DNA from: Gliomastix tumulicola
Lineage: Eukaryota > Ascomycota > Sordariomycetes > Hypocreales > Bionectriaceae
Direction of reading: 5' to 3'
Length of the DNA: 64,000 bases
Assembly: GCA_001599755.1 (NCBI GenBank)
Contig: BCHX01000011.1
Span: 377,171-441,170 of the forward strand
Position numbers and translations under genes: made by a program
Part shown: positions 1-10,925 of the stretch, piece after piece
Numbering within the stretch: position 1 is the stretch's first letter
Layout: each line of letters opens with the position of its first letter
The notes under the pieces: model-generated
What the model was told of the DNA's origin: nothing
What the model saw: the letters and a program-made list of their open reading frames with translations, nothing else
The model's database searches: none

Positions 1-859
1 GTCTGGGGGCGTGGATGCGGCGGATGCAGTGGCATACGCCCACTCATTGTATCGGCAATCTACTCCTCATGTTCAGTGATGGGTGAGGCTAAAGGAGCAA
101 GCTTGGGATATTACTATGCCATTCAGATCCGGGACAGACCATCCTTCGGGAACATACACAGCAGTGCGGTATTCGCAGTGNGTGGGCTCCCAGTACACGG
201 CGGCCGAGAAAGTGTGCGCCTTCACGCCCAGAAGATTCGACTTCTCCAGAAAACTGGGACCGCTCTTACGAGCCTTNGCCTTCTGGCGGCTGTCGTGTTC
301 GTACGCATGCATAGTCCATAGCTGAGGAGCGACCCGGCCGACCATAGGCCTGCGGGCACGGAGGTCCTTACATACCGTGGCCAGAAGACCGCAGCCTGCC
401 GATGCCCNAATTCGATCAAACTGGCATATAGAAGNTGCAAAGGGGAGTCCTCTTCCTCGAGTCCTCTTTCTCGAGTCCTCTTCCTGCCGAAAGCACGGCC
501 AAAAGTGACAGGTCCCTGCCTCTGACACGCTTCACCGAAGACATAATGCAAGGGCACAGACCCGCGCTACGGCCAGGACGTAGTCTGAGCCCCGATTTTA
601 CTGTCAGGGAGCGCCAAGGCCACTGGGCCTAGCTGGTTGGCTACCTGCCGGCCCAACGGCCACAGCCGGGGACTATTCTGGCCACACGTGAATCGTCGCC
701 CACGCCAAACCCCGCGGNTGGGTCTGCCTTGAATCAGGAGCTGTTCGTCCTGTCTTGGCCGTCTTGGTTTGGGGACCCTAGCNGCGTCGAATCCGCCTGA
801 CTTGATCTAGCCACGCTGCTGGCGGCGTTGTTTCCCGAGTGCGTACTGCGGCCTGAGNA
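1..859. other. No supported gene; single-base ambiguities
   Basis: I see no coding region with convincing motifs here. A CT-rich triplicated stretch (tcctctttctcgag type) lies near 450-485. Several isolated N bases in 1-5800 mark low-quality consensus, so short frames here could be broken by sequence errors. Confidence 0.5.
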
Positions 860-867
860 TATAAAAG
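860..867 (+). promoter_or_regulatory. TATA box (tataaaag)
   Basis: The octamer tataaaag stands 94 bp upstream of the ATG at 954. The same octamer precedes two other genes in this window (21537-21530 minus, 41310-41317 plus) at 107 and 116-123 bp from the ATG, which supports a real core promoter. Confidence 0.6.
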
Positions 868-953
868 CTCCGCCGGGTATCCTAGATGCTGAATACTGGA
901 GGTGCCATCCCATTCTGCTGTCTATCACCACTCCTGATCAACGGCCTCACAAC

Positions 954-1655
954 ATGAATCGACACGGTGCCGAGTTCCCACCGGGACCGCCAACACACCC
1001 CCAGGCCCAGTACCCGTACCCGTACCCGTACACCGGGCTTGTGCCACCCAACAACGGCGGGCCACTCCCCATGGAGATGCCGCCTTATGAGATTGCGCAG
1101 CATCTACCACCCCGCTTAGCTAGCCAGCCTAACGATCGGCACGGCGGTCCATTCTACCCAGGCAACCTTACCGACACTCCCAGCGCGCCGTATGTGNCCC
1201 CTGTCGAACGTAGGAAGAGNAAGCTAAGAGTATCCAGGGAGGCCAAAGATGACCCTCGAGTTCACCAACTCATCACGGAGTGAGTAGTTTGCTCGTCCAG
1301 GTTGCAGATCAATGCGCTGACAAGGCAACATAGTGTGCGGAGGCTCGTAGACNTGTAGGTTCACACGCCCCCNAGGTGGTCCACACCGACGCTAACGACC
1401 AACTAGCGTGCAACAATGCTTAGCCAGGTGAGCGACCTACTTCGTCCACGCCATGTGAATACCCGCTGATGCCCAAGACAGGCTTGCGCAGCTTGAAAGC
1501 GCCTATACCAAGATCCAGCCGAAGGAAGGGTAGGTCGGCCGATAGGAGTTCCGTGTCGGAAACGCAGTACTCACATAGAGGACAGCGGCGATGAGACGAT
1601 CAAGGAGATTCACGACAAAGTACAACAACTCAACGCAGGCAACGCGCCGCTCTGA
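954..1655 (+). CDS. Micro-exon gene: Pro/Tyr-rich head, coiled-coil tail
   Basis: Function not recognised. The inferred exons are 954-1279, 1334-1354, 1407-1427, 1482-1529 and 1568-1655. Introns 1-3 are 54, 52 and 54 bp with gtgagt/gtaggt/gtgagc donors, branch-like ctgac/gctaac/ctgat and AG acceptors. Intron 4 (38 bp) is unusually short, but it is the only join I found that keeps the frame open to the tga at 1653. All junctions agree in phase. The product is about 167 residues. It starts with a Pro/Tyr/Asn-rich region containing a PYPYPYTG run, then a basic stretch (VERRKxKLRVSREAK), then heptad-like helices (DVRRLVD, VQQCLARLAQLESAYTK, IKEIHDKVQQLNAG). Exons 2 and 3 are exactly 21 nt, one heptad each. 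A tataaaag box lies upstream. Two N bases fall in exon 1 and one in exon 2. It could be a secreted or regulatory small protein; I saw no signal peptide. Confidence 0.5.
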
Positions 1656-2788
1656 CTAATGCAAGGCCACCAACGTATTGCAGCCGCTAGGTGCCCTAGA
1701 GCGGGTCCGTGCGCCAGCACTAGCTGTGCCGGCTACCCTTNAGGATGCAGNNGATGCAGNGGACGCAGCCCNAAAGTTNCGGTGCATNGATTACCCTGCA
1801 CACCCCAGGCTTGTGCCGGAAATCTTGATCCGTATCTTCACTATCCCCCAAGCNNNCCNCGGGCGAAGCCGTCAAGGCTCACTATTNTAGCTAGAATTGC
1901 AGGGGTCNATACACAACGTTTTTCTGCTTCGTNGTTCGCCATCTAACATGAGAATGCAATCTAATGCTTGACATCAAGGCAATGCATTACGCCCCAAGCT
2001 GCACATGACAAAGTTCCCCGTCAGTCATGCATCGACCCAAAGAGAGCAAGCTACTACCATCTCCATCACATTCGCCTCTTTTCCCGCCCGTCGACACGCC
2101 TAGGCCTTGTCCACAGGCGTTCTCCCATTCCTTTCTCGTCCTATGTCGATCCTGGTCTGCGCAGCAATTTCTTACGGACNCCCCTGGGGGCGATCCTGGT
2201 AGACGTGCAACAAATTCACCTACCATGGATGGTTGCGTCATGAGGCCGTTTCTGACACTCGGCGACTTTGGGAAGACCGGGGGTCGGGACCGGGGTCAGA
2301 CGCTAACAATTCAACCTGGTCCTACCCACCCTAACCCCCACCCACACCCATGGATCCGCACAACAGCCATTTCTNGCACATCAGGTAAATCCATCGACGT
2401 CAGCNGCACCGTCACCNACTTTCCCCCTCCCTACTTCCTGATGACCGTCTGTGACTAAGCGACTCCGTGCCCTACGTGCCCACCCCTCCTTTCTAGGAAC
2501 CCGAACCGGACGTGACGGGCGGACAGTTTCATAGACCGGGGAGCCGTCCCCTGCTAGGCCTCTATGCACGCGCCGATCATAGCGCGAGATGCCTGGTGCC
2601 TTGTCAGGCAAGCAAATAGTGGTCTACGTACAGTATTAGACCGCCGTGCAGCCCCGTCATCCATCTCACCTTGGACTCTACCAGGCCGAGCTTCGACCTA
2701 CCAAAGGGTCCACACCTCAGCCCTTATCGTGCGCCTTCCAAGTCCTTCCTCCTCTCNGTAGACCCAACCAAGAACGCGATCCTCCAGC
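1656..2788. other. No supported gene
   Basis: No convincing coding region. Many N bases between 1741 and 1935. The stretch 2310-2350 is a C/A-rich tract (acccaccctaacccccaccc) that could be upstream promoter DNA of the RING gene starting at 2789, but nothing shows this directly. Confidence 0.4.
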
Positions 2789-3536
2789 ATGTCGCAGCTC
2801 CGCGAGACGTCCGTACGCTTGCGACTTGACCCCAGGACCGCCGAAGCCGCACAGACCAGGGTTACGGTCGAGCTGGATTCGGGCTTCCAGTCTACACAGC
2901 GTGTTCGGGTATGCTGTACCATCGAACTCGGAGCCGCACATATGGNCCCGCCCGAGCCGAGGGCCGACCAGGACGGTGCCAGNTCCGTGAATGAGGGCAC
3001 TAGAGATGCTCCCAGCGAGACCAGTCCTCNGACCCCGGACGCCCGCTGCCCGTCTTGCAGCCTGGCTATGGACCGTGGCATTATCCTCGAGCTCTGTGGC
3101 TGCGTAAGTCCAGNGTGTCCCCGGGCTGAACAAGCCAGCGCAGCATCTGATAGGCCTGCAGATTATCTGCGAGGACTGTNGATCGAAGCGATCCCCGTCC
3201 CGCTCCTATCCAAACCCATGCGCGAACCGTCCAGACACNCATCAGTGCAAGACACATGGTGCATGCGGCGACCAGGCAGTCATCGACTTGAAAGAGCTGT
3301 CAAGAACTTGCCGCCTCTGTGGGACGGACGACTACGATTGGGCCGTCATGCGGACCTGTGGTAAGCGCTCCTAGATGCGAACGGCTTAGACGCACTCACT
3401 AACTCGGTCGTCTTGGCCAGGCCACACGTTCCACGAGGAGTGCCTAGACTTATGGTTTTTCGAAGCGGAGCGAGATCGGGAATGCCCGCGTTGCGGCGAG
3501 ATGGGGGATTCTTTTGTGGGATTTCACATACCGTAG
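2789..3536 (+). CDS. RING-H2 finger protein, two zinc modules
   Basis: Three exons: 2789-3103, 3162-3360 and 3421-3536. The introns are 58 and 60 bp, each with a canonical donor (gtaagt, gtaagc); the second has a ctaac branch. Phases agree and give a 209-residue protein. The C-terminal module (encoded 3318-3500) has CRLC, then TCGHTFHEEC, then ECPRC, matching the C3-H2-C3 spacing of a RING-H2 domain, so an E3 ubiquitin-ligase role through E2 binding is likely. About residues 86-111 hold a second cysteine array (CPSC ... LCGC / IICEDC) completed only after splicing at the first intron, perhaps a degenerate RING or B-box-like site. A short Cys/His-rich linker (NPCANRPDTHQCKTHGACG) joins them. 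Four N bases lie in the exons. No membrane segment seen. Substrate unknown. Confidence 0.72.
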
Positions 3537-4831
3537 GTGACTACGTGAGCTAGCTAACACTATCTATTACGCCCTCTTATACCATGTTCTAGTGTTGTTA
3601 ATGCTACTGCAGCTGTGCACATCCGGTACGCTGAATAGGCCGCAGACAAAGACTTTTCTCTTACTAAAACCCCAACAGGGCCTTCCCTTCGAGTGCCGAG
3701 GATGTTGCGTACCCATGAAGTTGCTTTTGCTCCAAGGCCATCAGAGCGGCTCGAATGCCCGCCAGCCGCCCCGGCTCCTCCAACCACAATCACACCCAGC
3801 GCATAGTTTAGTCCGTTTGCTTAGCCCGGTAGAGCCGGGGGAAGTAGAAAAGGATATAACAGTTCATGCCCACAGGCAAATCAACGGCCAGCTTGACAGT
3901 CTGAACTACGTGCGAGGGGTTTCTTGGCCGCGTGGCGGGCCTAGCTGTGAGTGAANCCCCCTCCCGCCGCTTCGAAGAGTTGTAGCCGACCAACCAGCAG
4001 GATCTATGAGTAGTGTAGTCATGTTGAAGGTCCGGGTCTACCAGGAGCCTATGCCGCCCCGAAAACGACGATCCAACATGAACAATTGCTGTGGTAAGAA
4101 ATACGAGTGGGTTGCATTGTATATTGCCACCCCGAGCATCACCGTGTACTATCGCAATTTTGAGTCTTCGCATCTGTGAAAAAGATGTAGCGAGTCACGC
4201 CGGAGAGACGCATGGACCGCCTCGGTCAAAGCCGTACGAGACGGCAAAGCCGAGATATAGGCAGCGACGAAGGGCGGGGGACGATAGCAGAACCAGATCG
4301 CGTGGGCTCTCTGATGTTGTGGTAACATGCTATTTCTATGATAAGAGCCGCAGCTGAGTGGATTGCAATGTCGTTTGATCTGATGCAGTGGCTGCGGCGG
4401 CGGGGCAGGGAGGGGCAGGGAGCCGGATGGCTATGAGTAGGAAAGCATATCCTCATCGTCACTCCAGCGAAAGAAAACAGAAGGCGGCTCGGTCCGTGCA
4501 ACAGCGAGACTAAAGTTTTGAAGACCCAGGAGCTCTACAAGTGGAGAAGGTGAACCTAGGATCATTTAATCCTAACGAGCATTTTAGAATTGCTCAAATT
4601 GCGTTCCCGCGGACATCTAGCAATCCCAATAGTAGTGTATGGTGTAGTGGCAACGCGTACTCCAGATCCGCTAGATATAGATGTGCCCAACTATACTGCC
4701 TGGCGAGCATAGACTGTTGACCGTTACTGGAGAACCCTAGAATCCCACTGAAGAAGATCAGCGGTGCCGAGTCGGGCTGGCCGTCTGTGAAAGCCTCAGT
4801 ACAGAGACCGAGACACACGTGGAAAGGGAGC
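3537..4831. other. No supported gene
   Basis: Short frames on both strands show no motif or splice pattern I can defend. An N lies at 3957. Confidence 0.4.
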
Positions 4832-5563
4832 TCAAGGAAAGACGGAAATTGACGTTTTTCTATCGCTTCTGTTGTGTTTCTTTATGCAGCCCGAATTATC
4901 TTGATGGTCTCCGTGGGCGCCATATTGGTGGACTTCGTCATGGTCGACATCCGAATCTTCCTCTTCGCTCTCGTCATCACACTCTTCTGTCTCCTCGTCT
5001 TTCTCCTCATCCTGCTCTTCACCGAAGCTGTCTTTGCTAGGTGCCGTTCGGAANGTTTCTANCACAGGCTTGGATGTATCCATGTCTTCGGTATGGGGAT
5101 TGGGGACATATGCGGTATGAATGTGTTCCCCAGATGAGAGCCAAATACCCTCAGACCAGTCAAAGTAATCCCAGACCTAGTGGTCCCAGACTAACTCCAA
5201 GCGAGCATGCAGGGTCGAGCTCAGATGAGTCTTGATTTCCCTCTCCCGCACAGCAGTCGGCATGCGATAGGTGCGGAGTACAGATGCGACCAATGTTGTT
5301 TCAAAAGTCCCATACTTTCTCTCGCTAGCCTTCTCGGCTACCAAAGGGTCTGCCGTGATATGACTGAGGCTTGGCGCTAAGGAGCCAGCACAGAATAAGA
5401 CAGCTAGTGTGGCGAATAGTATTTTGGCACAGATTGATGACCAGGTCGAATGCTCCCGTGATGCAAGAGAGTTTCTGCTCGTCTTCTTTGGGGCCCTCAA
5501 TGGCTGGGCCTCCTTCAGAAGGGCCTTAACCCAATACGATGTTTTCCGCCAAGGAAGAACGCC
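4832..5563 (-). pseudogene. Hypothetical membrane/acidic-tail protein with one in-frame amber
   Basis: One reading frame on the minus strand runs from about 5563 to the stop at 4832, broken only by a TAG at 5179-5177. Before the stop it encodes a basic stretch, a hydrophobic segment (ICAKILFATLAVLFCAGSLA, about 20 residues) and a region ending LELVWDH. After it comes VWDYFDWSEGIWLSSGEHIH and a very acidic tail (EEQDEEKDEETEECDDESEE). The frame continuing on both sides with sensible composition suggests CAG changed to TAG, a CpA-to-TpA change as made by RIP, or a sequence error. A tag at 5566-5564 just upstream could be a splice acceptor, so a first exon may be missing. Two N bases lie near 5054-5062. 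Family not recognised. Confidence 0.35.
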
Positions 5564-6349
5564 CTAATGATCCCGTTGATGCGAGCAAGATATCTCGCCG
5601 GATAACTCTGTAGGTGGACTATCACTAGGTCCTGTCCAACCACGCGCTTGTCGTCGCAAATGTGACAGAGTTCAGCGCCTTGCTGCTGATTCGTGCTTAA
5701 TTTGCCCTATTCCGATAGCCGCGCTCCCGCTCCAACACTTCGCCGAGGTGAGTGTGGGCTTGTGCACCAAGGCTTTCCAACTGTTCNAGTGGATCAAGCA
5801 GCGGGATCTTTGGCAGACGAGATGTCCTTGGCTTGCACGTATTTCGGCCCGCTTCAAACCACTAGCTACCCCCTCTTAAGGAGAAGAATTTCCGGCAGAA
5901 AACGCCCTCGATCCGTGGAAGCTCATCCGGAAGCGTAGTGCAGCCGGTAGTCAGCCCCCCCCCCCCGCCTCTTTGATTGACCCACCGATGTTCCTCTGAG
6001 CAATGTGCCTACATTTGATAGACGTTGCTGTAGACCCGGCCGCATGTACGGCATCTCCGTCCGTCCAGTTGTGGCGGGAGAAGATGAAGAACGGAAATGG
6101 ATGGAAGCCAGATGTGAGTATTTGTAACGCTCCTAAGTCGAGCCGCGCCTGAAGGTTCTCATACGCCCGTTACCGCTCTGGTGTCGAGCGAGCAGCTACG
6201 ATTCGGCCTCGCCGGCGATAGACGCGAAGTCATAGACTCGGCATACTAGGACTCGATATGATAAGTGAGCCTTGCATTCTGAGTAGTGTCTAGAAATGAC
6301 TCATGGATGTATATTATACTAGGATGAGCGACCGGGAAGGCCGCGAAAT
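5564..6349. other. No supported gene; C homopolymer at 5957
   Basis: Only short frames. A run of ten C at 5957-5966 is prone to sequencing error. Confidence 0.35.
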
Positions 6350-7057
6350 TTGCCTGGAAATATCAACATGTCGCCAGCTAAGCGTGGTCAAGCTAAAGCA
6401 TGGCACGAGCTGGTCAAGCTCCATAAGAAAGCCCTTGTTAGCAGTTGCCATAGAAGCAGGGCCACTTATCATGTCTTTGCTACCAAAGTCAAACCTTGCG
6501 TATATTTGGCAAGGTATGGCCTTGTGGTGTTGAGCACCTCCTCCAGCGTCTGCGACGCTACCTGGAGGGAAATTCCTCCCGTCGAATTCCTAATGCTCTA
6601 CGGCGCCCCGGGCGTCAAACTCTTCCTCAATCTTCTACGTAACAATTCAAGACTCATTATTGATACATCGATGGACGACAAAGTGCTACCGACAAATGGA
6701 ACATTCGGGCATGCGAAGGCATTTTTGGAAAGCGGACACCCGGAGCGCAGGGATGCAGTGTTTGAGGGACCCTCGAGTATTACTAGACCCTTGCTTCAGG
6801 ATTGGATGGCTGTTAAAGAGGGACCGATCGTCATCTGCCGAATCGGATGGAATGTGGATCGCACGGAGCGGCATGGGTCACAAGAGCGCCTCCCTAACGC
6901 TGGCAAGGAAACAGACTTGTACCAGATCCTAGAGCAGTGCGCAAAGGATGCTCAGTTGCAAAAGCAGAGACAATCCTTGCGGGAACTGCTGTCATCTGCG
7001 AGAATATTGCTATGTGCATCTATATATAAGGACACCCACTTCCCATTTCTTTCATAG
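6350..7057 (+). pseudogene. Possible decayed cyclin-like gene
   Basis: A 235-residue open frame without an intron. Parts resemble a cyclin box: HVFATKVKPCVYLA recalls the first helix of PCL cyclins (compare HVALATRV in the gene at 10926). A different frame at about 6516-6570 reads VEHLLQRLRRYLEG like the YLERLQRR segment. DDKVLPTNGTFGHAKAF resembles the segment after cyclin helix 3, and VICRIGWNVDRTE parallels VICRLGWNLNIGE of the intact cyclin. If correct, the gene has at least one frameshift and is a diverged paralogue. The match is by eye and partial; a chance open frame remains possible. Confidence 0.3.
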
Positions 7058-8007
7058 TCGATGGACCTTCGGCACACGACGTTACAGTTCAAAACAATAG
7101 GGTAAATTGAAAGTAAATTAACTCGTATAAGGACTGTTTACACGGTAGGGTGTCTTTTCGGCTTCGAGGATAAGTACACCTGCTTGGAAGATGACTCTAC
7201 GACCTGAGGCCGCGTACGGACACAACTCTGATGGTGTTCACTTATAGGGCATGATGGCTGGCAAAAGAAATCGGGACGCGAGAATTAATTATCAGCTGGA
7301 TTGTATTAAGCACGGGACATGGGTGATATAATTCCATGAAGTCTTTCAGTCCAAGGTTGCCATTCACGGAAGCTCTGGTGCAGTGGAAAGTCCCGACATT
7401 GGGGGCCATAGTTATAAGAGGTCGACTCCGTCTAAACATGAAGGTAGCGGGACCAAGCGGAAACGCCTGGCCTCCTCCATGCAGACTGTCCTGGGACCGC
7501 CTTTAAGGTGCTGTGCCTATCCGCTGAGGGTCGTGAAAGCTCGGATTGCCCCTCGCATCGCTGGCTTTTCGTTGACTAGATGCGCAGGGCAGAAGACGGC
7601 CTCGCGTCAATGAAGGGCCTACAGTCCACTCTAGGGCAAGTGTGGATGTCCAGAGTAAAGAGAAGTCACTTTCAGGGTCATAACCGATCGAATATGCCCG
7701 GCATTTTGAGGCAATCAATTCATCATTCACAAATCAAAAGCATACTACAGACTGGTCTATTTGCATCCCGCTGCGATGCACTGCGTCTAGTGGCGGTCAG
7801 CCGAAGCCAGGCGCTGTCTTGTGCGCCGCGCCTAGATAATATACGCTCAGGATACGTCATTCTATGGCAGCAGCCGCACCAGGAGGCTCAGCATCGATAA
7901 TCTCATCATCATGCTGAGTATCTAAAAACCCATCCAAGACGTTCTCACGCCACCATTCCACGTATTCTCTCTATCAGACGGCCACTTCGGGAAGGCTTGT
8001 CGCAGCC
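7058..8007. other. No supported gene
   Basis: Short frames only. The tail of this stretch may belong to the decayed TPR gene that follows. Confidence 0.35.
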
Positions 8008-8740
8008 GTGAGTTGTTCCTGCACACTCTGCGTGGTACCACATATTCAGTGGCTCCAAAGGATGATTCTCGAGCCCTCGCTGTATACCGCGACAGATTTT
8101 CTTAGCAGGCTTCTTTTTCAACATGCTGTATCAAGGCGCTCATCAAGGGGAAATCTATACCGCAGTTCATGGTTGCACTTGAAGGCAAGCCCAAACACAT
8201 GTTCTCGGTCTGCATTTTGCTGGGCCATTCTTGGCGGCACATGGAGGTATGAGAACTAGGTAGCACTAGTCTATAGAGGCTAAGAATGACTGCAGGAGGC
8301 GTAGATCATGTTGTAGCGAGTGCCAAATGGTTACGAGAAGGCAAGGAGGCCGAATCGCACGTCGGCGCTTGTAACAGTGTACAGGCTTGGATCTCTCTAT
8401 GAGATTCAAGGGCTTCTTTGCAGGAGGCAAAAAGCATGTAACGGCGGGCGCTAGACAGTTGTACGAGAAGGCTCTAGGACCGGTCTACTAGCTAGGCGTA
8501 TACGGAAAGGCACAGGAACCTGATCATACCTCGAAGCCTGGCACCGCCAATAACCTTGGCAATCTTTACGCGAATCGAAGGCGGGCTAGGAACTATCTAC
8601 CAACTACGCCGGCTACGCGAGCTGCAGACCGAAGCTCTTGCTCCTTCCTTCCGGCAGATGAAGTCATTGTTGGAGCTGTATGCACAATCCTCACTGGAGG
8701 AAGCGACAAAGAGCCTCGATGCCGATAGCAAGGCCATCCT
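8008..8740 (+). pseudogene. Decayed tetratricopeptide-repeat (kinesin light-chain type) gene
   Basis: Between about 8263 and 8430 the first frame reads VALVYRG, LQEA, IML, GYEKARRPNRTSALVTVYRLG and SLYEIQGLL. From 8455 the second frame reads QLYEKALGPVY, GKAQEPDHTS and TANNLGNLYANRRRA. These are the conserved pieces of fungal TPR_12 / kinesin light-chain-like repeats (YEKALGPDHTS...NNLGNLYA) in the right 42-residue order. At least five in-frame stops (TAG, TAA, TGA) and a frame change break it. Several stops (for example in EAxIMLxRV) are explained by CAG or GAG to TAG. Such repeats usually follow an NB-ARC or NACHT domain in fungal signalling/self-recognition proteins. The frame 8008-8259 is in phase upstream, but I could not read an NTPase there. 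Confidence 0.55.
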
Positions 8741-10336
8741 TTGTGGTAGCGAGCGGAACCGATCATGCTCGCTTCCATCGCTACTCTATCCGCTTTCTGC
8801 CACTCGGTTAGCACAGCGTCCAAAAAGGGATGGAGATAATGGCTAGGTGGGCCTCACGTGCCACCATGCAGCACGCGTCATGACCGCTATCGCTTCTACT
8901 GGTGAGCCTCCTACGGGCCCCGATCATGCCGCTCTCTAACCATGCGCAACTGCGGTTCTCGTTCTTATCCCTCGGAAATACCTCGGGGTCTTGATGCCTA
9001 ACCGCAGACGCAACGATAGAGTTTGATTATTGGCTCGTATATCAATAGACCTGGATGTATACCCGAGCTCATGACCTCATTCAGCCAGAGCTCGAAGGTT
9101 CGTATCCAGTATCAGTCGCAGCCTTTATACTACGCAAAGCGGCCTCCAATCCGGGGAGGGTGTATATCAAAGGGGAGGCTACGTTGAAGCAACTTTGCGC
9201 TGACAGAGGCGGGGCGCTATGGAAGGTGATGGGTCCATAGACATTGCCGGAAGAAGCTCGGCTAGAAACGACGTAACAACTTTGTATCCCATCTAAATCT
9301 TACCGCGTGTGCCAGTGCGATGGTCCCCAGGAGCTCCTCCGGGTGGTAGATAGTGTCCCACTAAGGCTAGGGACAAGCCCCTGAAGCGCGCCGAGGAGAT
9401 TCCCCGGGAGAAGGAGGAGCGGGGGTCGGACCCCGTCGAAGGCCTCTACGGTATGCTAACTGTGACACGCGCCATGGCACGATCTCTGTCGTCGATGAGA
9501 CGCTTCCGGGAAATGTCTGACGGCACTCCTAAACGGGTCGACACCGCACACTCGGAGAAGCACAAAAAGCAAATTACGGTTAGCTATCACATGAGGACCA
9601 TAGAGCGCTTGCCATTTGAGGACATCGAAGGGACATCGCAGCCGCAGGGAAGCAAGAGGGACAATCGGACCCTTTCTCATGCTAGAAGCGGACGTGTGCC
9701 GCACAGATGCTTCAGCGCATGCCGCGGCGGAGAAAAAAGCACTTTCTCCCATTTCGGAGGAACGCAACTCCTGATAACGGAAGCTACTCACTTGACCAGG
9801 AGGTTTAGCGAGCAGCGACTCGGCCGGCACCAGTCATGCGCCGCTAGATGAAATAGGGCAGACTGAGACATAGCCTCTACTCACCCGCCCGTTCTAGCCT
9901 ACCGCAGCCTTCTCCCGTGCCCAGAAAAGCGGACCGCTGCATCAGTCGCCATGTTGTGGCACCCGAACATTCCAAGAACGGGCTTCGGGCCAGTCCGGAG
10001 CTTTCTTCTCTTCTCCTATGGGAACCAGGGACAAGGGATGAGCCGGAAGAGACTGGAACGCGGTTTGTGGCTTGTACGCCTACATCAGGAAATATCGTAC
10101 TTAGGTTTCATACAAGGGCCAATGTCATATGTGCACTACGTGTGTTGTATGTAGTATGTATTGTATCGTGATGCCGCAATTCATAGCCCCGAGCGAGCAC
10201 ATAGCGGCCCAGCCACTAAGAATGAAATGCCAAACACGTGGAATGATGAGCCTTAAGCCCCAACGGGCCACCATAGAAGCGACGGGCATCACAGCCATTG
10301 TTAGCCTAGTCCATCATCACTGGCCTGACCTTCTGG
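8741..10336. other. No supported gene
   Basis: The 132-codon frame at 9453-9851 has no recognisable motif and overlaps an equally open opposite frame, so I do not call it. Some further TPR debris (LLELYAQSSLEEATKSL, about 8667-8717) borders the left edge. Confidence 0.35.
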
Positions 10337-10690
10337 TCACTTCTGGTCAGGCAGATGCCCCCTCCGCTCTGTCAGACCTCTGATTTCTGCCTCGCAGCCA
10401 TCGACGATCTTGCACAGTCCATCCAGATGAAATCGCAACATAGGCATTGTCAGTGCCACTGCGTTTATCAAGTCTGTGTGATAGTTCAACTCTTGCTCCA
10501 GAATATGGATGTCATGCCTCAACTCTTTCTCGCGCTCAAGGAGCGAAGAGGCCGTCTTGTCAGGCGGCGCCAGTACGAACGTTTGCGGGTCGCCGCCGAC
10601 GGCCCAGATTTTTAGCCACAAAGGTCCTTTGGACAGATGCCTCTCGCCTGTGAATTTTTCCATCTCAGGCTTTGGTTGCAACCTTGGCAC
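10337..10690 (-). CDS. Small coiled-coil protein, 117 residues
   Basis: Single-exon frame on the minus strand starting MPRLQPKPEMEKF. The N-terminal part contains WLKIWAVGGDP. The C-terminal half is helical and heptad-like (SSLLEREKELRHDIHILEQE, then MLRFHLDGLCKIVDG, IRGLTERRGHL). A TATA-like ataaata stands near 10752-10746, about 57 bp upstream. The general layout (GDP motif followed by a roughly 60-residue helical region) resembles the 39617-39955 product, and coiled-coil length resembles the 15868 product. Function unknown; no signal peptide or membrane segment. Confidence 0.45.
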   Translation of the reverse strand: MPRLQPKPEMEKFTGERHLSKGPLWLKIWAVGGDPQTFVLAPPDKTASSLLEREKELRHDIHILEQELNYHTDLINAVALTMPMLRFHLDGLCKIVDGCEAEIRGLTERRGHLPDQK

Positions 10691-10925
10691 TGCGTAGGGT
10701 GGAGTCCAGACGAAGAGCGTGGGAGAGTCGCCGTCTGGGGCTGGCTATTTATCAAGTCAAGGTGGCCCGGAAACGGCCGCACACGCAGGAAGATTACAGA
10801 GACAGCCCTCGTCCGGTTCCCTCCTCGAATCACATAGGCGTACATAACCTAGTACCGTCCTACTTTGTTCACTGAGGACCTCTGCCCGACCAGCACTAGA
10901 GGAACGCCCCATCCGCAGCCCAGCT

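Noticed and set aside
9453..9851. 132-codon plus frame (and its 124-codon antisense)
   Set aside because: Both strands open over the same bases, no family signal, no splice or promoter context.
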